Assembly: GCF_036802865.1 (NCBI RefSeq)
Contig: NZ_DAIRVK010000001.1
Coordinates: 558,001-622,000, forward strand
Reading direction: 5' to 3'
Origin: Sulfurospirillum sp036802865
Lineage (GTDB): Bacteria; Campylobacterota; Campylobacteria; Campylobacterales; Sulfurospirillaceae
Length of the DNA: 64,000 bases
The position numbers and the translations under genes are program-made. The notes under the pieces are model-generated. The model was not told the DNA's origin and searched no databases. It was given only the letters and a program-made list of their open reading frames with translations. The first letter of the stretch is position 1; the number at the start of each line of letters is the position of its first letter. Positions 1-9,156 of the stretch are shown here, one piece after another.

Positions 1-1
1 T

Positions 2-568
2 GAAATTTTAGATAGTAATATTAATGCAGCACCACTTTCTTTTATTGTTGGAAAAGGTCAAATTATTCCAGGATTAGAAGAAAAAATTAAAGAGCTTAAA
101 GCTGGTGAGAATGCTGACATTAAAGTGGCGGCAGCTGATGCATATGGTGTTTACGATGAAAATGCTGTTCAAACATTACCAAAAGAGCAATTTGCTGGAC
201 TTGAACTTCAAGTTGGCATGACACTTTATGGTCAAGGTGAGCACGGTGAGACGGTTCAAGTTATGGTTAAAAACTTTAATGATGAAACTGTTGAAATCGA
301 TTTCAATCATCCTTTAGCGGGTAAAGATCTTTTATTTGCAATTAGTATTCTTGAAGTACGTGAAGCTACTGCTGATGAACTCTTAAATGGTTATGTTGGT
401 GGTGGACACGGTGGTTGTGGTTGTGGATCAGGCGGTTGTGGTTCTCATGAGCATGATGAAGAACATGAATGCTGCGGTGGACACGATCACGATCATGAAC
501 ACGGTGAAGGTGGATGCTGTGGTGGTGAAAGTCACTCCCATGGTGGCGGATGTTGTGGATCACACTAA
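2..568 (+). CDS. slyD: FKBP-type peptidyl-prolyl isomerase SlyD, 5'-truncated by window edge
   Basis: The frame is open from base 2, so the N-terminus lies outside the window and 188 residues are visible. The visible part carries the end of the FKBP domain (GKGQIIPGLEE, then AYGVYDE), the IF chaperone insert and the returning FKBP strand (FNHPLAGKDLLFAI). SlyD is a cytosolic cis-trans prolyl isomerase and chaperone. The last 55 or so residues are almost only Gly, Cys, His, Asp and Glu (for example CGCGSGGCGSHEHDEEHECC), the metal-binding tail that in SlyD binds nickel and serves NiFe-hydrogenase and urease maturation. It is followed by an NtrC-like gene and fabD, as slyD precedes fabD in Campylobacter. 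Identity is firm. Confidence 0.93.
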   Translation, partial: EILDSNINAAPLSFIVGKGQIIPGLEEKIKELKAGENADIKVAAADAYGVYDENAVQTLPKEQFAGLELQVGMTLYGQGEHGETVQVMVKNFNDETVEIDFNHPLAGKDLLFAISILEVREATADELLNGYVGGGHGGCGCGSGGCGSHEHDEEHECCGGHDHDHEHGEGGCCGGESHSHGGGCCGSH

Positions 569-593
569 TTATATAGCAAAGTCTAGAGCCTCT

Positions 594-1319
594 ATGGAGG
601 CTCTTAAATCAGCCAATCTTCTTAAAAGTGTTACAATTAATGCGTTAATTTTGGGAGAGAGTGGTGTGGGCAAACAGACGCTTGCAAAACATATCCTTTC
701 AGCACCTATTGTCGATGCGAGTGCTTTCAATGAACTTTTAGCGCTTATTGAAACAAACAGCAGTCTCATCGTCAAAAACTTTCATAAAATTACCAATTAT
801 AAAAAACTCAAAATTGCTTTAGATGTTCATAAAACACGTATTGTTGCAACATCCAGTTTGCCAATCAGTGAACCATTAATGGATGAATTTTTTAGTCTTA
901 AAATTGTTATTCCACCTTTGCGGGAACGTGAAGAAGATGTAACACCTTTGATGGAAAAATTTGCACTAGAGGCATGTATGATGTTTGATGGTGAGTTTGG
1001 TGAAGCACCTTCATTGGATGAAATTTCACCAGATCTTAGCAAAAACTGCTATTCTCTAAGACGTTCTGTCTACAATGCCTATTTGATGAACTCCTTTGGT
1101 GAAGATGAAATTTTAGCTATGATGGAGCGATTTTTGTCCCAGCATATTGGAGGAAGAAACGATTACCGCGATCTTTTGTATCTTTTTGATGTTCCAATGA
1201 TCAAAAGTGGTTATGCTAAATTTGGTTCTCAACTTGCGATTAGTGAAAAATTTGGACTCAATCGAAATACCCTTCGTAAAAAAATCAACGATTACAAAGA
1301 CAGATTAAAAATAGACTAG
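594..1319 (+). CDS. Degenerate NtrC-type AAA+ / Fis-HTH regulator-like protein
   Basis: 241 residues from ATG 594, just downstream of slyD. The open frame reaches upstream into slyD but that part is a shadow of slyD. A P-loop (GESGVGKQTLA, residues about 18-28), the NtrC-family stretch IPPLREREEDVTPL (about 130-143) and a C-terminal Fis-type helix-turn-helix (KFGLNRNTLRKKINDYK) are visible. Full sigma-54 activators have a roughly 240-residue AAA+ domain with a GAFTGA loop. Here the region between P-loop and sensor part is shortened and no GAFTGA is present, so contact with sigma-54 is unlikely. It may be a DNA-binding protein derived from an enhancer-binding protein. No good ribosome site is seen before 594, so the start is uncertain. 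Confidence 0.75.
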   Translation: MEALKSANLLKSVTINALILGESGVGKQTLAKHILSAPIVDASAFNELLALIETNSSLIVKNFHKITNYKKLKIALDVHKTRIVATSSLPISEPLMDEFFSLKIVIPPLREREEDVTPLMEKFALEACMMFDGEFGEAPSLDEISPDLSKNCYSLRRSVYNAYLMNSFGEDEILAMMERFLSQHIGGRNDYRDLLYLFDVPMIKSGYAKFGSQLAISEKFGLNRNTLRKKINDYKDRLKID

Positions 1320-1347
1320 ATGTTAGCATTGTACACAGTGCAAAATG

Positions 1348-1359
1348 CTTACATGTAAA
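1348..1359. promoter_or_regulatory. Palindrome CTTACATGTAAA upstream of fabD
   Basis: One of the recurrent TTACATGTAA palindromes of this window, in the 57-bp gap before fabD. It directly follows a weak stem (AGCATTGTAC with GTGCAAAATGCT, 1325-1349). Its function is unknown. It could be an operator or simply a copy of a genome-wide over-represented palindrome. Confidence 0.35.
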
Positions 1360-1376
1360 CGATAAAAGGTTAACCA

Positions 1377-2300
1377 ATGAACAATAGTATCTTTATATTT
1401 CCAGGACAAGGTAGCCAAAAAATTGGCATGGGAAAAGATTTTTATGATAACTCTTCTTTAGCGAAAGAGATGATTGAAAAAGCAAGTCAAAGAGTAGGAT
1501 TTGACTTTACATCACTTCTTTTTGAAGAGAATGACCGATTGGAACAAACGGAATATACGCAACCTGCTATCTTATTGGTTAGTTTAATTGCACATCGTCT
1601 TTTTAATGAAGTGTGCAAAGTAACTCCAAAAGCAGCTTTAGGTCACTCTTTAGGTGAATTTTCAGCTTTAAGTGCAGCAGGCGCTCTAAATTATCTTGAT
1701 GCTGTTGAGTTAGTCCATCAACGAGGTCTTTTGATGAAGCACGCTTGTGAAAGTATTAATGCAGGGATGATGGCACTTTTAGGACTTGATGATGCTACTG
1801 TCGAAGCGATTGCAGCTAAAGAGCAAGAACTTGGTAAAAAGGTATGGGCTGCTAATTATAATGGCGACGGTCAGATTGTGCTTGCAGGCAATAAAGATGA
1901 TTTAGCTTCACTCGAACCGCTTTTTAAAGAAGCAGGTGCGAAAAAGGCTGTTCTTCTTCCCATGTCAGTAGCAAGTCACTGCCCACTTTTAAGTGCAGCG
2001 CAGCCTTCGTTAGAGGGTTATTTGGAACAATGGCTAACAGAGAGTTTTACCACTCCTGTCATTTCAAATGTTACGTCAAATGCTTATCAGACTAAAACAG
2101 AGGCAAAAGCACTTTTGTCTCAACAGTTAATTTCACCGGTTAAATACAAACAGTCTATTTTAGCGGTAGAGTCTTCTGTGGACTGTTTTATTGAATTTGG
2201 CGGTTCTGTATTAAAAGGTCTTAATAAACGTATAACACAAAAGCCAACATACAGTATTACAGATATGAAAAGTTTAGAAGAAGTGCTTGCACTTTTTTAA
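1377..2300 (+). CDS. fabD: Malonyl-CoA:ACP transacylase
   Basis: 307 residues, the usual FabD length. It moves malonyl from CoA to acyl carrier protein at the start of type II fatty acid synthesis in the cytosol. The N-terminal GQGSQ (residues 10-14) and the nucleophile elbow GHSLGE (89-94, Ser91) are present, and a catalytic His lies near residue 199 (SVASHCPLL). The start has an AAAGG Shine-Dalgarno about 8 bases upstream. It is followed after 10 bases by mtnN, the order found in Campylobacter. Confidence 0.96.
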   Translation: MNNSIFIFPGQGSQKIGMGKDFYDNSSLAKEMIEKASQRVGFDFTSLLFEENDRLEQTEYTQPAILLVSLIAHRLFNEVCKVTPKAALGHSLGEFSALSAAGALNYLDAVELVHQRGLLMKHACESINAGMMALLGLDDATVEAIAAKEQELGKKVWAANYNGDGQIVLAGNKDDLASLEPLFKEAGAKKAVLLPMSVASHCPLLSAAQPSLEGYLEQWLTESFTTPVISNVTSNAYQTKTEAKALLSQQLISPVKYKQSILAVESSVDCFIEFGGSVLKGLNKRITQKPTYSITDMKSLEEVLALF

Positions 2301-2310
2301 AAGGAAAAGA

Positions 2311-3009
2311 ATGAAAATAGCAATTATGGGTGCAATGGTTGAAGAAATCACACCTCTTTTAGAATTTTTTGGAAAATATGAAACAATCGAATTTGCAAAG
2401 AATCGTTACTACACAACATCGTACAAGGGAATGGATTTGGTCATTGCTTACAGCAAAATTGGCAAAGTTAATGCCAGTTTGACGGCTTCAACACTCATTG
2501 AAAAATTTGGAGCGCAAAAGCTCCTTTTTTCGGGTGTTGCCGGAGCTCTCAATCCATCTTTAAAAGTAGGTGATTTACTTGTAGCTACCAAACTTGCACA
2601 ACACGATCTAGATATCACTGCTTTTGGACATCCTCATGGATACGTGCCAGAGGGCTCTGTTTATGTTGAAACAGATAAAGCCTTGATGGCATTAGCAAAA
2701 AAAGTAGCATCCGCTCAAAATATTAACTTGCTTGAGGGAATTATTGCCACGGGCGATCAGTTTATTTGTGATGGTGTTAAAAAAGAGTGGATTCATACGA
2801 CGTTTAATGCAGATGCAACCGAAATGGAAGGTGCTTCTGTTGCAGTTGTATGCGATGCACTTAAAGTTCCTTTTTGTGTACTTCGTGCCATTAGTGATGC
2901 AGCCGATATGGATGCTGGATTTAGCTTTGATGAATTTTTAGTAAGTTCAGCCAAAGAGAGTGCTCAGTTTATTATTGCGATGCTAGACGAACTTAGTAGC
3001 CATGATTGA
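2311..3009 (+). CDS. mtnN: 5'-methylthioadenosine/S-adenosylhomocysteine nucleosidase
   Basis: 232 residues. ATG 2311 is chosen because AAGGAAAAG stands right before it; an in-frame upstream ATG at 2287 lies inside fabD. The enzyme cleaves adenine from methylthioadenosine, S-adenosylhomocysteine and 5'-deoxyadenosine. In Campylobacterota the same fold also acts on 6-amino-6-deoxyfutalosine for menaquinone synthesis, so a dual role is likely. The general base matches Glu12 of the family (AIMGAMVEE) and the RAISDAAD segment carries the catalytic Asp. The 3' end overlaps the following ttcA-like gene by 8 bases. Confidence 0.95.
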   Translation: MKIAIMGAMVEEITPLLEFFGKYETIEFAKNRYYTTSYKGMDLVIAYSKIGKVNASLTASTLIEKFGAQKLLFSGVAGALNPSLKVGDLLVATKLAQHDLDITAFGHPHGYVPEGSVYVETDKALMALAKKVASAQNINLLEGIIATGDQFICDGVKKEWIHTTFNADATEMEGASVAVVCDALKVPFCVLRAISDAADMDAGFSFDEFLVSSAKESAQFIIAMLDELSSHD

Positions 3010-3754
3010 AATTAGTAAACGTCTTTTAAGAATTGCTGGACGCACGAATGCACACTATAAGCTTATAAGCGAAGGTGACAAAATTTTGCTAGGTCTTAGT
3101 GGTGGGAAAGACTCACTAAGCCTTGCCCATGTTTTAAAACATATGCAACGTGTGGCTCCTTTTGATTTTGAATTTAAAGCGGTTACCATTGCTTATGGTA
3201 TGGGTGAAGATCTTCAAACACTGCATAATCACTGTTTAGAACATGAAATTGACCATGAAATCGTTGATACGAAGATTTTTGATCTTGCGCAAGATAAGAT
3301 TCGTGAAAATTCCTCTTTTTGTAGCTTTTTTTCGCGTATGAGACGAGGAGCCCTTTATACCTATGCGCTTGATCATGGTTATGCGAAGCTTGCACTTGCT
3401 CATCACCTTGATGACGCGGTAGAGAGCTTTTTTATGAACTTCTCACACAATGGTGCGCTCCGCTCTATGCCACCAATTTACAAAGCTCAAAATGGCTTAC
3501 AGGTAATTCGCCCACTCATTCACGTACGAGAGCGTCAATTGCGTGATTGTGCCAATGATGCAAATATGCCTATTATTGGGGATGAAGCATGCCCTGCAAT
3601 GCGCTTTGATGTTAAAATGCCTGTTATGCGCGCTCGTACAAAAGAGATGCTTGTCAATATGGAAAAAGAGAATCCAGACCTTTTTGTTTCTCTCAAAAAA
3701 GCATTTGAAAATATTCAAACTTCAAGCTTTAGCGATGAGCGTTTCTTAGAGTAA
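3002..3754 (+). CDS. ttcA: TtcA-family tRNA 2-thiolation ATPase
   Basis: 250 residues with the PP-loop SGGKDS (33-38) that adenylates a tRNA base, and the family blocks FSRMRRGALY and HHLDDAVESF. Known TtcA makes 2-thiocytidine 32 in tRNA and holds an Fe-S cluster through Cys of two CxxC motifs. Here these read C107-S-F-F and C197-P-A-M, so only one Cys of each pair is left. It is therefore a divergent TtcA-like protein and the exact base modified is uncertain. It overlaps mtnN by 8 bases, so the two are probably translationally coupled. It ends the slyD-side operon and converges on recO. Confidence 0.85.
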   Translation: MIEISKRLLRIAGRTNAHYKLISEGDKILLGLSGGKDSLSLAHVLKHMQRVAPFDFEFKAVTIAYGMGEDLQTLHNHCLEHEIDHEIVDTKIFDLAQDKIRENSSFCSFFSRMRRGALYTYALDHGYAKLALAHHLDDAVESFFMNFSHNGALRSMPPIYKAQNGLQVIRPLIHVRERQLRDCANDANMPIIGDEACPAMRFDVKMPVMRARTKEMLVNMEKENPDLFVSLKKAFENIQTSSFSDERFLE

Positions 3755-3919
3755 TTTTTTTGCAAAGCCAAATTTGAAAGAAGATGAAGCATCAAGTATA
3801 CGTGGGCTTTCTGCCGAAGAAAACTTAGTGTTAACGTAGTTTTTGAAGCTTTGCTTTAAAAACGTATCAAGGTTAAAACCCTTCCAATAAAATCTTCCAT
3901 AGCACATCGATTTGTTCAT
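3746..3919 (-). CDS. Possible 57-codon small ORF overlapping the recO 3' end
   Basis: An open frame from ATG at 3919 (minus strand) to TAA at 3746-3748 encodes 57 residues beginning MNKSMCYGRF and ending KFGFAKKLL. It starts inside the last 16 codons of recO in the +1 frame and fills the whole gap to ttcA. No convincing ribosome site is seen and the composition (Ser, Phe, Lys) fits either a small basic protein or chance. If not coding, this 118-bp gap holds nothing else recognisable, including no clear terminator. Confidence 0.22.
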   Translation of the reverse strand: MNKSMCYGRFYWKGFNLDTFLKQSFKNYVNTKFSSAESPRILDASSSFKFGFAKKLL

Positions 3920-4505
3920 CATTGAGTGCTATGGTGCTTTGTTCTTCAAAAAGTTGTTTTACATCTAAAAGCTCAAACGTTTGGTTCCATGCACAGGTTT
4001 TATGAGCGGGTAAAAAACCTCGAATCAGGGTTAAATCACTTGAAATTTCTTCGTCGCAGTTAAAACAGATAAAATCATCATGCAATCTTCCCTCATACGC
4101 TAAAAGTTTGATATAGGCTTCAATTGCGATACGTTTTGGGTTTTGTTTATGCCAGATGGCAGAGCATTCTTCTAATAAATCAAAATAGAAGTTATCAATG
4201 GTAGCAATATCTTTGAGGTGTGTGTAAAAAAGCCTGATAAACGGTTGCCAGATAAGCATACGTTCTCTATATGTGTTCCAAGACGTTCCAAGGTGCATAA
4301 TAGACCGAAGCTGGGGTATAGATGACTTAAGAGATGGAATCACTTCAAAATCGATTTTATAGCCTAAGTGGATCGTAGAGTGACGTGCTCCGTAAAATCT
4401 ATAAACAGTTTTAATGCTAGAGTGCGTTAAAATGGTGACAATTAAATCTTCGTCTTTAACACGATTCAAATTGATGATGTATCCTTGCATAGGGAATTTT
4501 AGCAT
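3873..4505 (-). CDS. recO: DNA recombination/repair protein RecO (short epsilon form)
   Basis: 210 residues. RecO binds ssDNA and SSB and loads RecA together with RecR, and recR is also in this window at 47.2 kb. The N-terminus (MQGYIINLNRVKDEDLIVTILT) looks like the RecO OB-fold, and a Cys-rich C-terminal part (FNCDEE then HKTC) resembles the zinc site. It is shorter than the roughly 240 residues of E. coli RecO, as usual in Campylobacterota. It converges on ttcA. Family assignment is probable rather than certain because RecO diverges fast. Confidence 0.78.
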   Translation of the reverse strand: MLKFPMQGYIINLNRVKDEDLIVTILTHSSIKTVYRFYGARHSTIHLGYKIDFEVIPSLKSSIPQLRSIMHLGTSWNTYRERMLIWQPFIRLFYTHLKDIATIDNFYFDLLEECSAIWHKQNPKRIAIEAYIKLLAYEGRLHDDFICFNCDEEISSDLTLIRGFLPAHKTCAWNQTFELLDVKQLFEEQSTIALNDEQIDVLWKILLEGF

Positions 4506-4567
4506 CTCTATATGTGTTTATTCTTAAATTTAAAAATTAAAAAAACTATTTTATATTATAAAATTTA

Positions 4568-4596
4568 TTGACAATTAATTTTATTTAAGATATGTA
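4568..4596 (+). promoter_or_regulatory. Candidate sigma-70 promoter upstream of gltBD
   Basis: TTGACA (4568-4573), a 17-bp spacer and TATGTA (4591-4596) lie in the 225-bp AT-rich gap between recO and gltB. A second possible -10 box, TATTAT, is near 4651-4656, closer to the gene. The gap holds no ORF. Confidence 0.45.
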
Positions 4597-4730
4597 AACT
4601 CTTCAAACATCGAAAAATACTCTTTTATTGAAATGTAAGAATTATTGTTATATTATCCGCTCGCTTTTAGCTTAAAAATTTGTCAGATTTCGTCAGAATT
4701 TTGATGAAAATTCCACAAAAGGCTTGTGAA

Positions 4731-7700
4731 ATGGATCTTATAACAGGATTTAAAGACAACTGCGGTTTTGGATTAATCGCAAACATAAAAAACATTCCAA
4801 CCCATGAAAATGTTGAAGACGCCATTACGGCATTAGAGAGAATGATGCACAGGGGTGCAATTGCCGCAGATGGTAAGAGTGGTGATGGTAGTGGACTTCT
4901 TTTCTCAATGCCCGTTGACTTCATGAAAAAAGAGGCACACAGACTAGGCGTGGATCTTCCAGCTCAGTTTGCGGTTGCTATGATTTTTTTACATACAGAT
5001 GAGCAAAAAAGAATTTTTGAAGAGACCTGTGAACAAAATGATCTTAAAGTCATTTTGTACCGAGATGTTCCCGTCAAAACAAAAGCCCTTGGAAAATTAG
5101 CACTTGACTCATTGCCTCAAATTGTCCAAGCATTTGTTACTTCTTCTTCTTTGGTTGCAACCAAGCGTTTTGAAGCACTTTTATACCTTACTCGAAAAAT
5201 GGTCGAAAAACGACTTAAAAACGAATCAGACTTTTACATTGCATCTTTTTCAAGTAAAGTGATTTCGTATAAAGGTTTGGTAATGCCAACCTATATCAAA
5301 ACATTTTTCCCAGATTTGAGTGATAACGATTTTAAAGCAACATTTGCACTCTTTCACCAACGCTTTTCAACCAATACACTTCCTAAATGGAAATTGGCAC
5401 AACCGTTTCGCACTTTAGCGCACAATGGTGAGATTAATTCTATTTCAGCCAATCGTTTCTATACTCAAGTAAAAAGTGAATGTATCAAGAGTGGTATTTT
5501 TTCTGAAGAAGAACTCCAAAAACTTTATCCATTAACTACGAATGACGTGAGTGATAGCGCAAGTTTGGATAATATGTTTGAATTTATGCTCATTAATGGA
5601 TTTGACTTTTTCAAAGCGGTTCGTTCACTTATCCCAGCTCCTTGGCAAAATGCACCACACATGGACTCAGAACTGAGAGCATTTTATGAATTTTCAAGTA
5701 TCAATTTTGAGCCTTGGGATGGTCCAGCAGCGATCTCTTTAACCGATGGTCGCCACATTGCCTGTGTGTTAGATAGAAATGGTCTTCGTCCTGCTAAATA
5801 TATCATTACCAAAGATGATCGCATCATTATCTCTTCAGAATATGGTGTTTTAGACATTGAAGAAGATAACATCATTGAGCGAGGTCGTTTACAAAGTGGT
5901 CAAATGATCGGGCTTGATCTGAAATTTGGCAAGATCATGAAAAATGATGACATTAACGATTACCTCAAAAGTTCCAATACCTATACTGAATGGCTCAATA
6001 AAGGGCTTGTTTACTTACAAGAGTTTGTAGATATTCCTTTTTCTAAAACAACAGACTATGTGCGTGAAAACTTAGAACTTGAGCAACGCTATTTCAACAT
6101 CACTCAAGAAGTGAAAAACATGGTCATTGAGCCGATGATGAAAGACGGCAAAGAGGGTGTTGGCTCTATGGGTGATGACACCCCAATGGCGGCATTTAGT
6201 AAAGTACAGCGCAATTTCAGTGACTATTTTAAACAAAAATTTGCGCAAGTCACCAACCCACCGATTGATCCGATTCGTGAAAAAGTGGTTATGAGTTTAA
6301 ATACGAGCTTTGGTGAAATCCGCAATATTTTGGAAGAGAATCCAGGTCACGCGGTACGTATTAAATCTATTTCACCGATTATGATGCAAGAAAAGTATGA
6401 AGTTCTTGACTCTTTTGGCGATCCAAGCAAACCTCGTTATAAAGATGAGTATAAAAACCGCTATTTCTCAACACTGTTTGAAGACAATCTTAAAGGAAGC
6501 CTTGAAGATTTGGCATACGACATTGCACAAGCGGTTAAAAACGATGGTATTCGCATTATCTTCCTTGATGATCGTGGTATGACTGCAAAACTGAAACCAA
6601 TGCCGATGATTATGGTGATTGGTCGTGTCAATCAAGTGCTCCTTGATGAGGGCGTTCGCTCACTCACTTCCATTGTTGCTATCTCAGGTGAAGCGATTGA
6701 TACGCACTCATGTGCGTGTATGGTCGGGTTTGGTGCGAGTGCTATTTATCCATACCTACTTTATGCGACTGTCTTAGATGAGTGCAAAAAGAGTGAAATG
6801 GGCTCTTACGAGATCAAAACAAAGCTTAAAAATGTCAATCATGCCCTAGGACAAGGCCTTTTAAAAGTTATGTCTAAAATGGGTATCGCAACGATTGCAT
6901 CGTACCGTAACTCAGCACTTTTTGATGTACTTGGTCTTGGTAAAGATGTTGTTCATGAGTGTTTTGATGGTGCTATTTCACTTATCCCTGGCCTTTCATA
7001 CGAAGATGTAGAAGAGCGTTTGGGACGTAATCATCATCTTGCCTATGAGCTGAATCTTACCAAAAAACTCTTTCCTCTTGAGATTGGTGGTTTCTACAAA
7101 TACATCGATGGGCAAGAGTACCATGATTATGCTCCGCAAGCTATTCATGCGATTCATAAAGCAACCGTTACGGGTGATAAAAAAGATTTCCATGAATTTA
7201 CAAAGCTGATTAACAATCGTGGTTTTAAAATGGTACGTGACTTTTTTGAACTCAAATCGGATCGTGAGCCGATTGCGTTAGAAAAAGTAGAATCTAAAGA
7301 GGATATTTTTAAACGCTTTGCAACTGCGGCAATGAGTCTAGGTTCTATCTCTCCTGAAGCACATGAAGCTTTGGGTGAAGCGATGAACAAAATTGGTGGT
7401 ATGAGTAACTCAGGAGAGGGTGGTGAAGCGCCTGAGCGTTTAAAAACCAATAAAAACTCACGCATTAAACAGATAGCATCAGGTCGTTTTGGTGTGACAC
7501 CTGAATATTTACGTTCTGCTACCGAAATTCAGATCAAAGTAGCACAAGGTGCAAAACCGGGTGAGGGTGGTCAACTTCCAGGACATAAAGTAACGCCTTT
7601 AATTGCAAGCTTACGTTATACGATCCCTGGTGTTACATTGATTTCGCCACCACCTCACCATGATATTTATTCGATTGAGGATTTGGCACAACTTATATTT

Positions 7701-9155
7701 GATATGAAACAGATCAATCCTGATGCGATCATTACGGTTAAGCTCGTATCCACAGCAGGTGTTGGAACGATTGCTGCGGGTGTGGCTAAAGCGTATGCCG
7801 ATAAAATCATCATCTCTGGAGGGGATGGTGGTACGGGTGCCGCACCTCTTACTTCTATCAAGTTTGCAGGAAATCCATGGGAAATTGGTTTGAGTGAAGC
7901 ACACAATGCCCTTAAAGCAAACCATTTAAGAGACAGTGTTCACCTTCAAACCGATGGTGGTTTAAAAACAGGACTTGATGTTATTAAAGCAGCCCTCTTG
8001 GGTGCTGAGAGTTATGCGTTTGGAACACTCTCTTTAACTATTATTGGATGTAAAGTGCTTCGTGTTTGTCACTTAAACCGCTGTTCAGTGGGGGTGGCAA
8101 CACAAGATGAGAAGCTTAGAGAGCATTTTGTAGGAACCGTGGATAAACTGGTCAACTTCTTCACACTTTTAGCTGAAGATGTGAGAGAGATTCTTGCACA
8201 TTTAGGTTACACGCATTTAGAAGAGATTATTGGACGTAGTGATCTTTTAAGCGTCATTGATGATGCTTTTGCGAAAAAATTTGACTTTTCATCCGTGCTT
8301 ATGAGACTGGAAGGTCCTGATACGCATAATGGCAAATCCAATGATCCGTTTGATAAAAATGAGTTTGAAAAAGAGATATTAAAAGATATCTATAAAGTCA
8401 TTGAAAACCCAGATGAAAAAATTGTATTGCACAAAAGTATTTGCAATACCAACCGTAGTTTTGGAACACTCATTAGTGGCGAAATTGCAAAATTCTATGG
8501 CAATAAAGGCCTAAAAGACGATAGCATCATCTTTAGACTTAACGGTGTTGCCGGTCAATCATTGGGTGCATTTTTGGCAAGTGGTATTACTATTAACCTC
8601 AAAGGCACAGCGAATGATTACGTCGGAAAAGGTATGAATGGCGGTAAAATTGTCATCGCTCCAAAATTCCAAGGACGGGATTATTCATGCGGTGGAAATA
8701 CATGCTTGTACGGTGCAACAGGTGGTAAACTTTACATTGCGGGAAATGTGGGCGAGCGTTTCTGTGTTAGAAACTCTGGTGCTACTGCTGTGGTTGAAGG
8801 AACTGGTGACCATGCATGTGAGTACATGACCGGTGGTGTTGTTGCCATTCTTGGCAATACGGGTGTGAATTTTGGCGCTGGTATGACCGGTGGTGTTGCA
8901 TTTGTGTATGATGAAACACGTGATTTTATTGATAAACTCAACCAAGAACTCGTTATTGCAGAGCGTATTGATACCGACGATATGGATGAAGCACGCCACT
9001 TCTTGAAGCGACTTCTAAGAACCCATATCAATGAGACAGCAAGTTATAAAGCGACACATATTTTAGAGAATTTCCGCCATGCGGTAAGAGATTTTTGGAT
9101 TGTGAGACCTAAAGATATGACAAAGGTACCACTCAATCCGGAGCAAGGAGACTAA
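4731..9155 (+). CDS. gltB: Glutamate synthase large (alpha) subunit
   Basis: 1474 residues from ATG 4731, preceded by AAAAGG. In-frame TTG 4680 and ATG 4704 lie upstream but lack a ribosome site. It makes two glutamates from glutamine and 2-oxoglutarate. The order is typical: class II amidotransferase starting at nucleophile Cys11 (DNCGFGLIA) after a 10-residue propeptide, central domain, FMN-binding synthase domain (about 800-1200) and the Cys triplet CKVLRVCHLNRC (about 1106-1117) for the 3Fe-4S cluster. A C-terminal Gly-rich beta-helix follows. gltD follows after one base, so both subunits are co-translated. Confidence 0.97.
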   Translation: MDLITGFKDNCGFGLIANIKNIPTHENVEDAITALERMMHRGAIAADGKSGDGSGLLFSMPVDFMKKEAHRLGVDLPAQFAVAMIFLHTDEQKRIFEETCEQNDLKVILYRDVPVKTKALGKLALDSLPQIVQAFVTSSSLVATKRFEALLYLTRKMVEKRLKNESDFYIASFSSKVISYKGLVMPTYIKTFFPDLSDNDFKATFALFHQRFSTNTLPKWKLAQPFRTLAHNGEINSISANRFYTQVKSECIKSGIFSEEELQKLYPLTTNDVSDSASLDNMFEFMLINGFDFFKAVRSLIPAPWQNAPHMDSELRAFYEFSSINFEPWDGPAAISLTDGRHIACVLDRNGLRPAKYIITKDDRIIISSEYGVLDIEEDNIIERGRLQSGQMIGLDLKFGKIMKNDDINDYLKSSNTYTEWLNKGLVYLQEFVDIPFSKTTDYVRENLELEQRYFNITQEVKNMVIEPMMKDGKEGVGSMGDDTPMAAFSKVQRNFSDYFKQKFAQVTNPPIDPIREKVVMSLNTSFGEIRNILEENPGHAVRIKSISPIMMQEKYEVLDSFGDPSKPRYKDEYKNRYFSTLFEDNLKGSLEDLAYDIAQAVKNDGIRIIFLDDRGMTAKLKPMPMIMVIGRVNQVLLDEGVRSLTSIVAISGEAIDTHSCACMVGFGASAIYPYLLYATVLDECKKSEMGSYEIKTKLKNVNHALGQGLLKVMSKMGIATIASYRNSALFDVLGLGKDVVHECFDGAISLIPGLSYEDVEERLGRNHHLAYELNLTKKLFPLEIGGFYKYIDGQEYHDYAPQAIHAIHKATVTGDKKDFHEFTKLINNRGFKMVRDFFELKSDREPIALEKVESKEDIFKRFATAAMSLGSISPEAHEALGEAMNKIGGMSNSGEGGEAPERLKTNKNSRIKQIASGRFGVTPEYLRSATEIQIKVAQGAKPGEGGQLPGHKVTPLIASLRYTIPGVTLISPPPHHDIYSIEDLAQLIFDMKQINPDAIITVKLVSTAGVGTIAAGVAKAYADKIIISGGDGGTGAAPLTSIKFAGNPWEIGLSEAHNALKANHLRDSVHLQTDGGLKTGLDVIKAALLGAESYAFGTLSLTIIGCKVLRVCHLNRCSVGVATQDEKLREHFVGTVDKLVNFFTLLAEDVREILAHLGYTHLEEIIGRSDLLSVIDDAFAKKFDFSSVLMRLEGPDTHNGKSNDPFDKNEFEKEILKDIYKVIENPDEKIVLHKSICNTNRSFGTLISGEIAKFYGNKGLKDDSIIFRLNGVAGQSLGAFLASGITINLKGTANDYVGKGMNGGKIVIAPKFQGRDYSCGGNTCLYGATGGKLYIAGNVGERFCVRNSGATAVVEGTGDHACEYMTGGVVAILGNTGVNFGAGMTGGVAFVYDETRDFIDKLNQELVIAERIDTDDMDEARHFLKRLLRTHINETASYKATHILENFRHAVRDFWIVRPKDMTKVPLNPEQGD

Positions 9156-9156
9156 G

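Noticed and set aside
387..593. Open frame continuing the NtrC-like gene upstream through slyD
   Set aside because: It reads the Cys/His-rich slyD tail in another frame; composition (long Val runs) is a codon shadow.
7611..7925. Long minus-strand ORFs inside gltB (also 8685-9031)
   Set aside because: They are antisense shadows of a highly conserved gene and have no ribosome site or recognisable protein.
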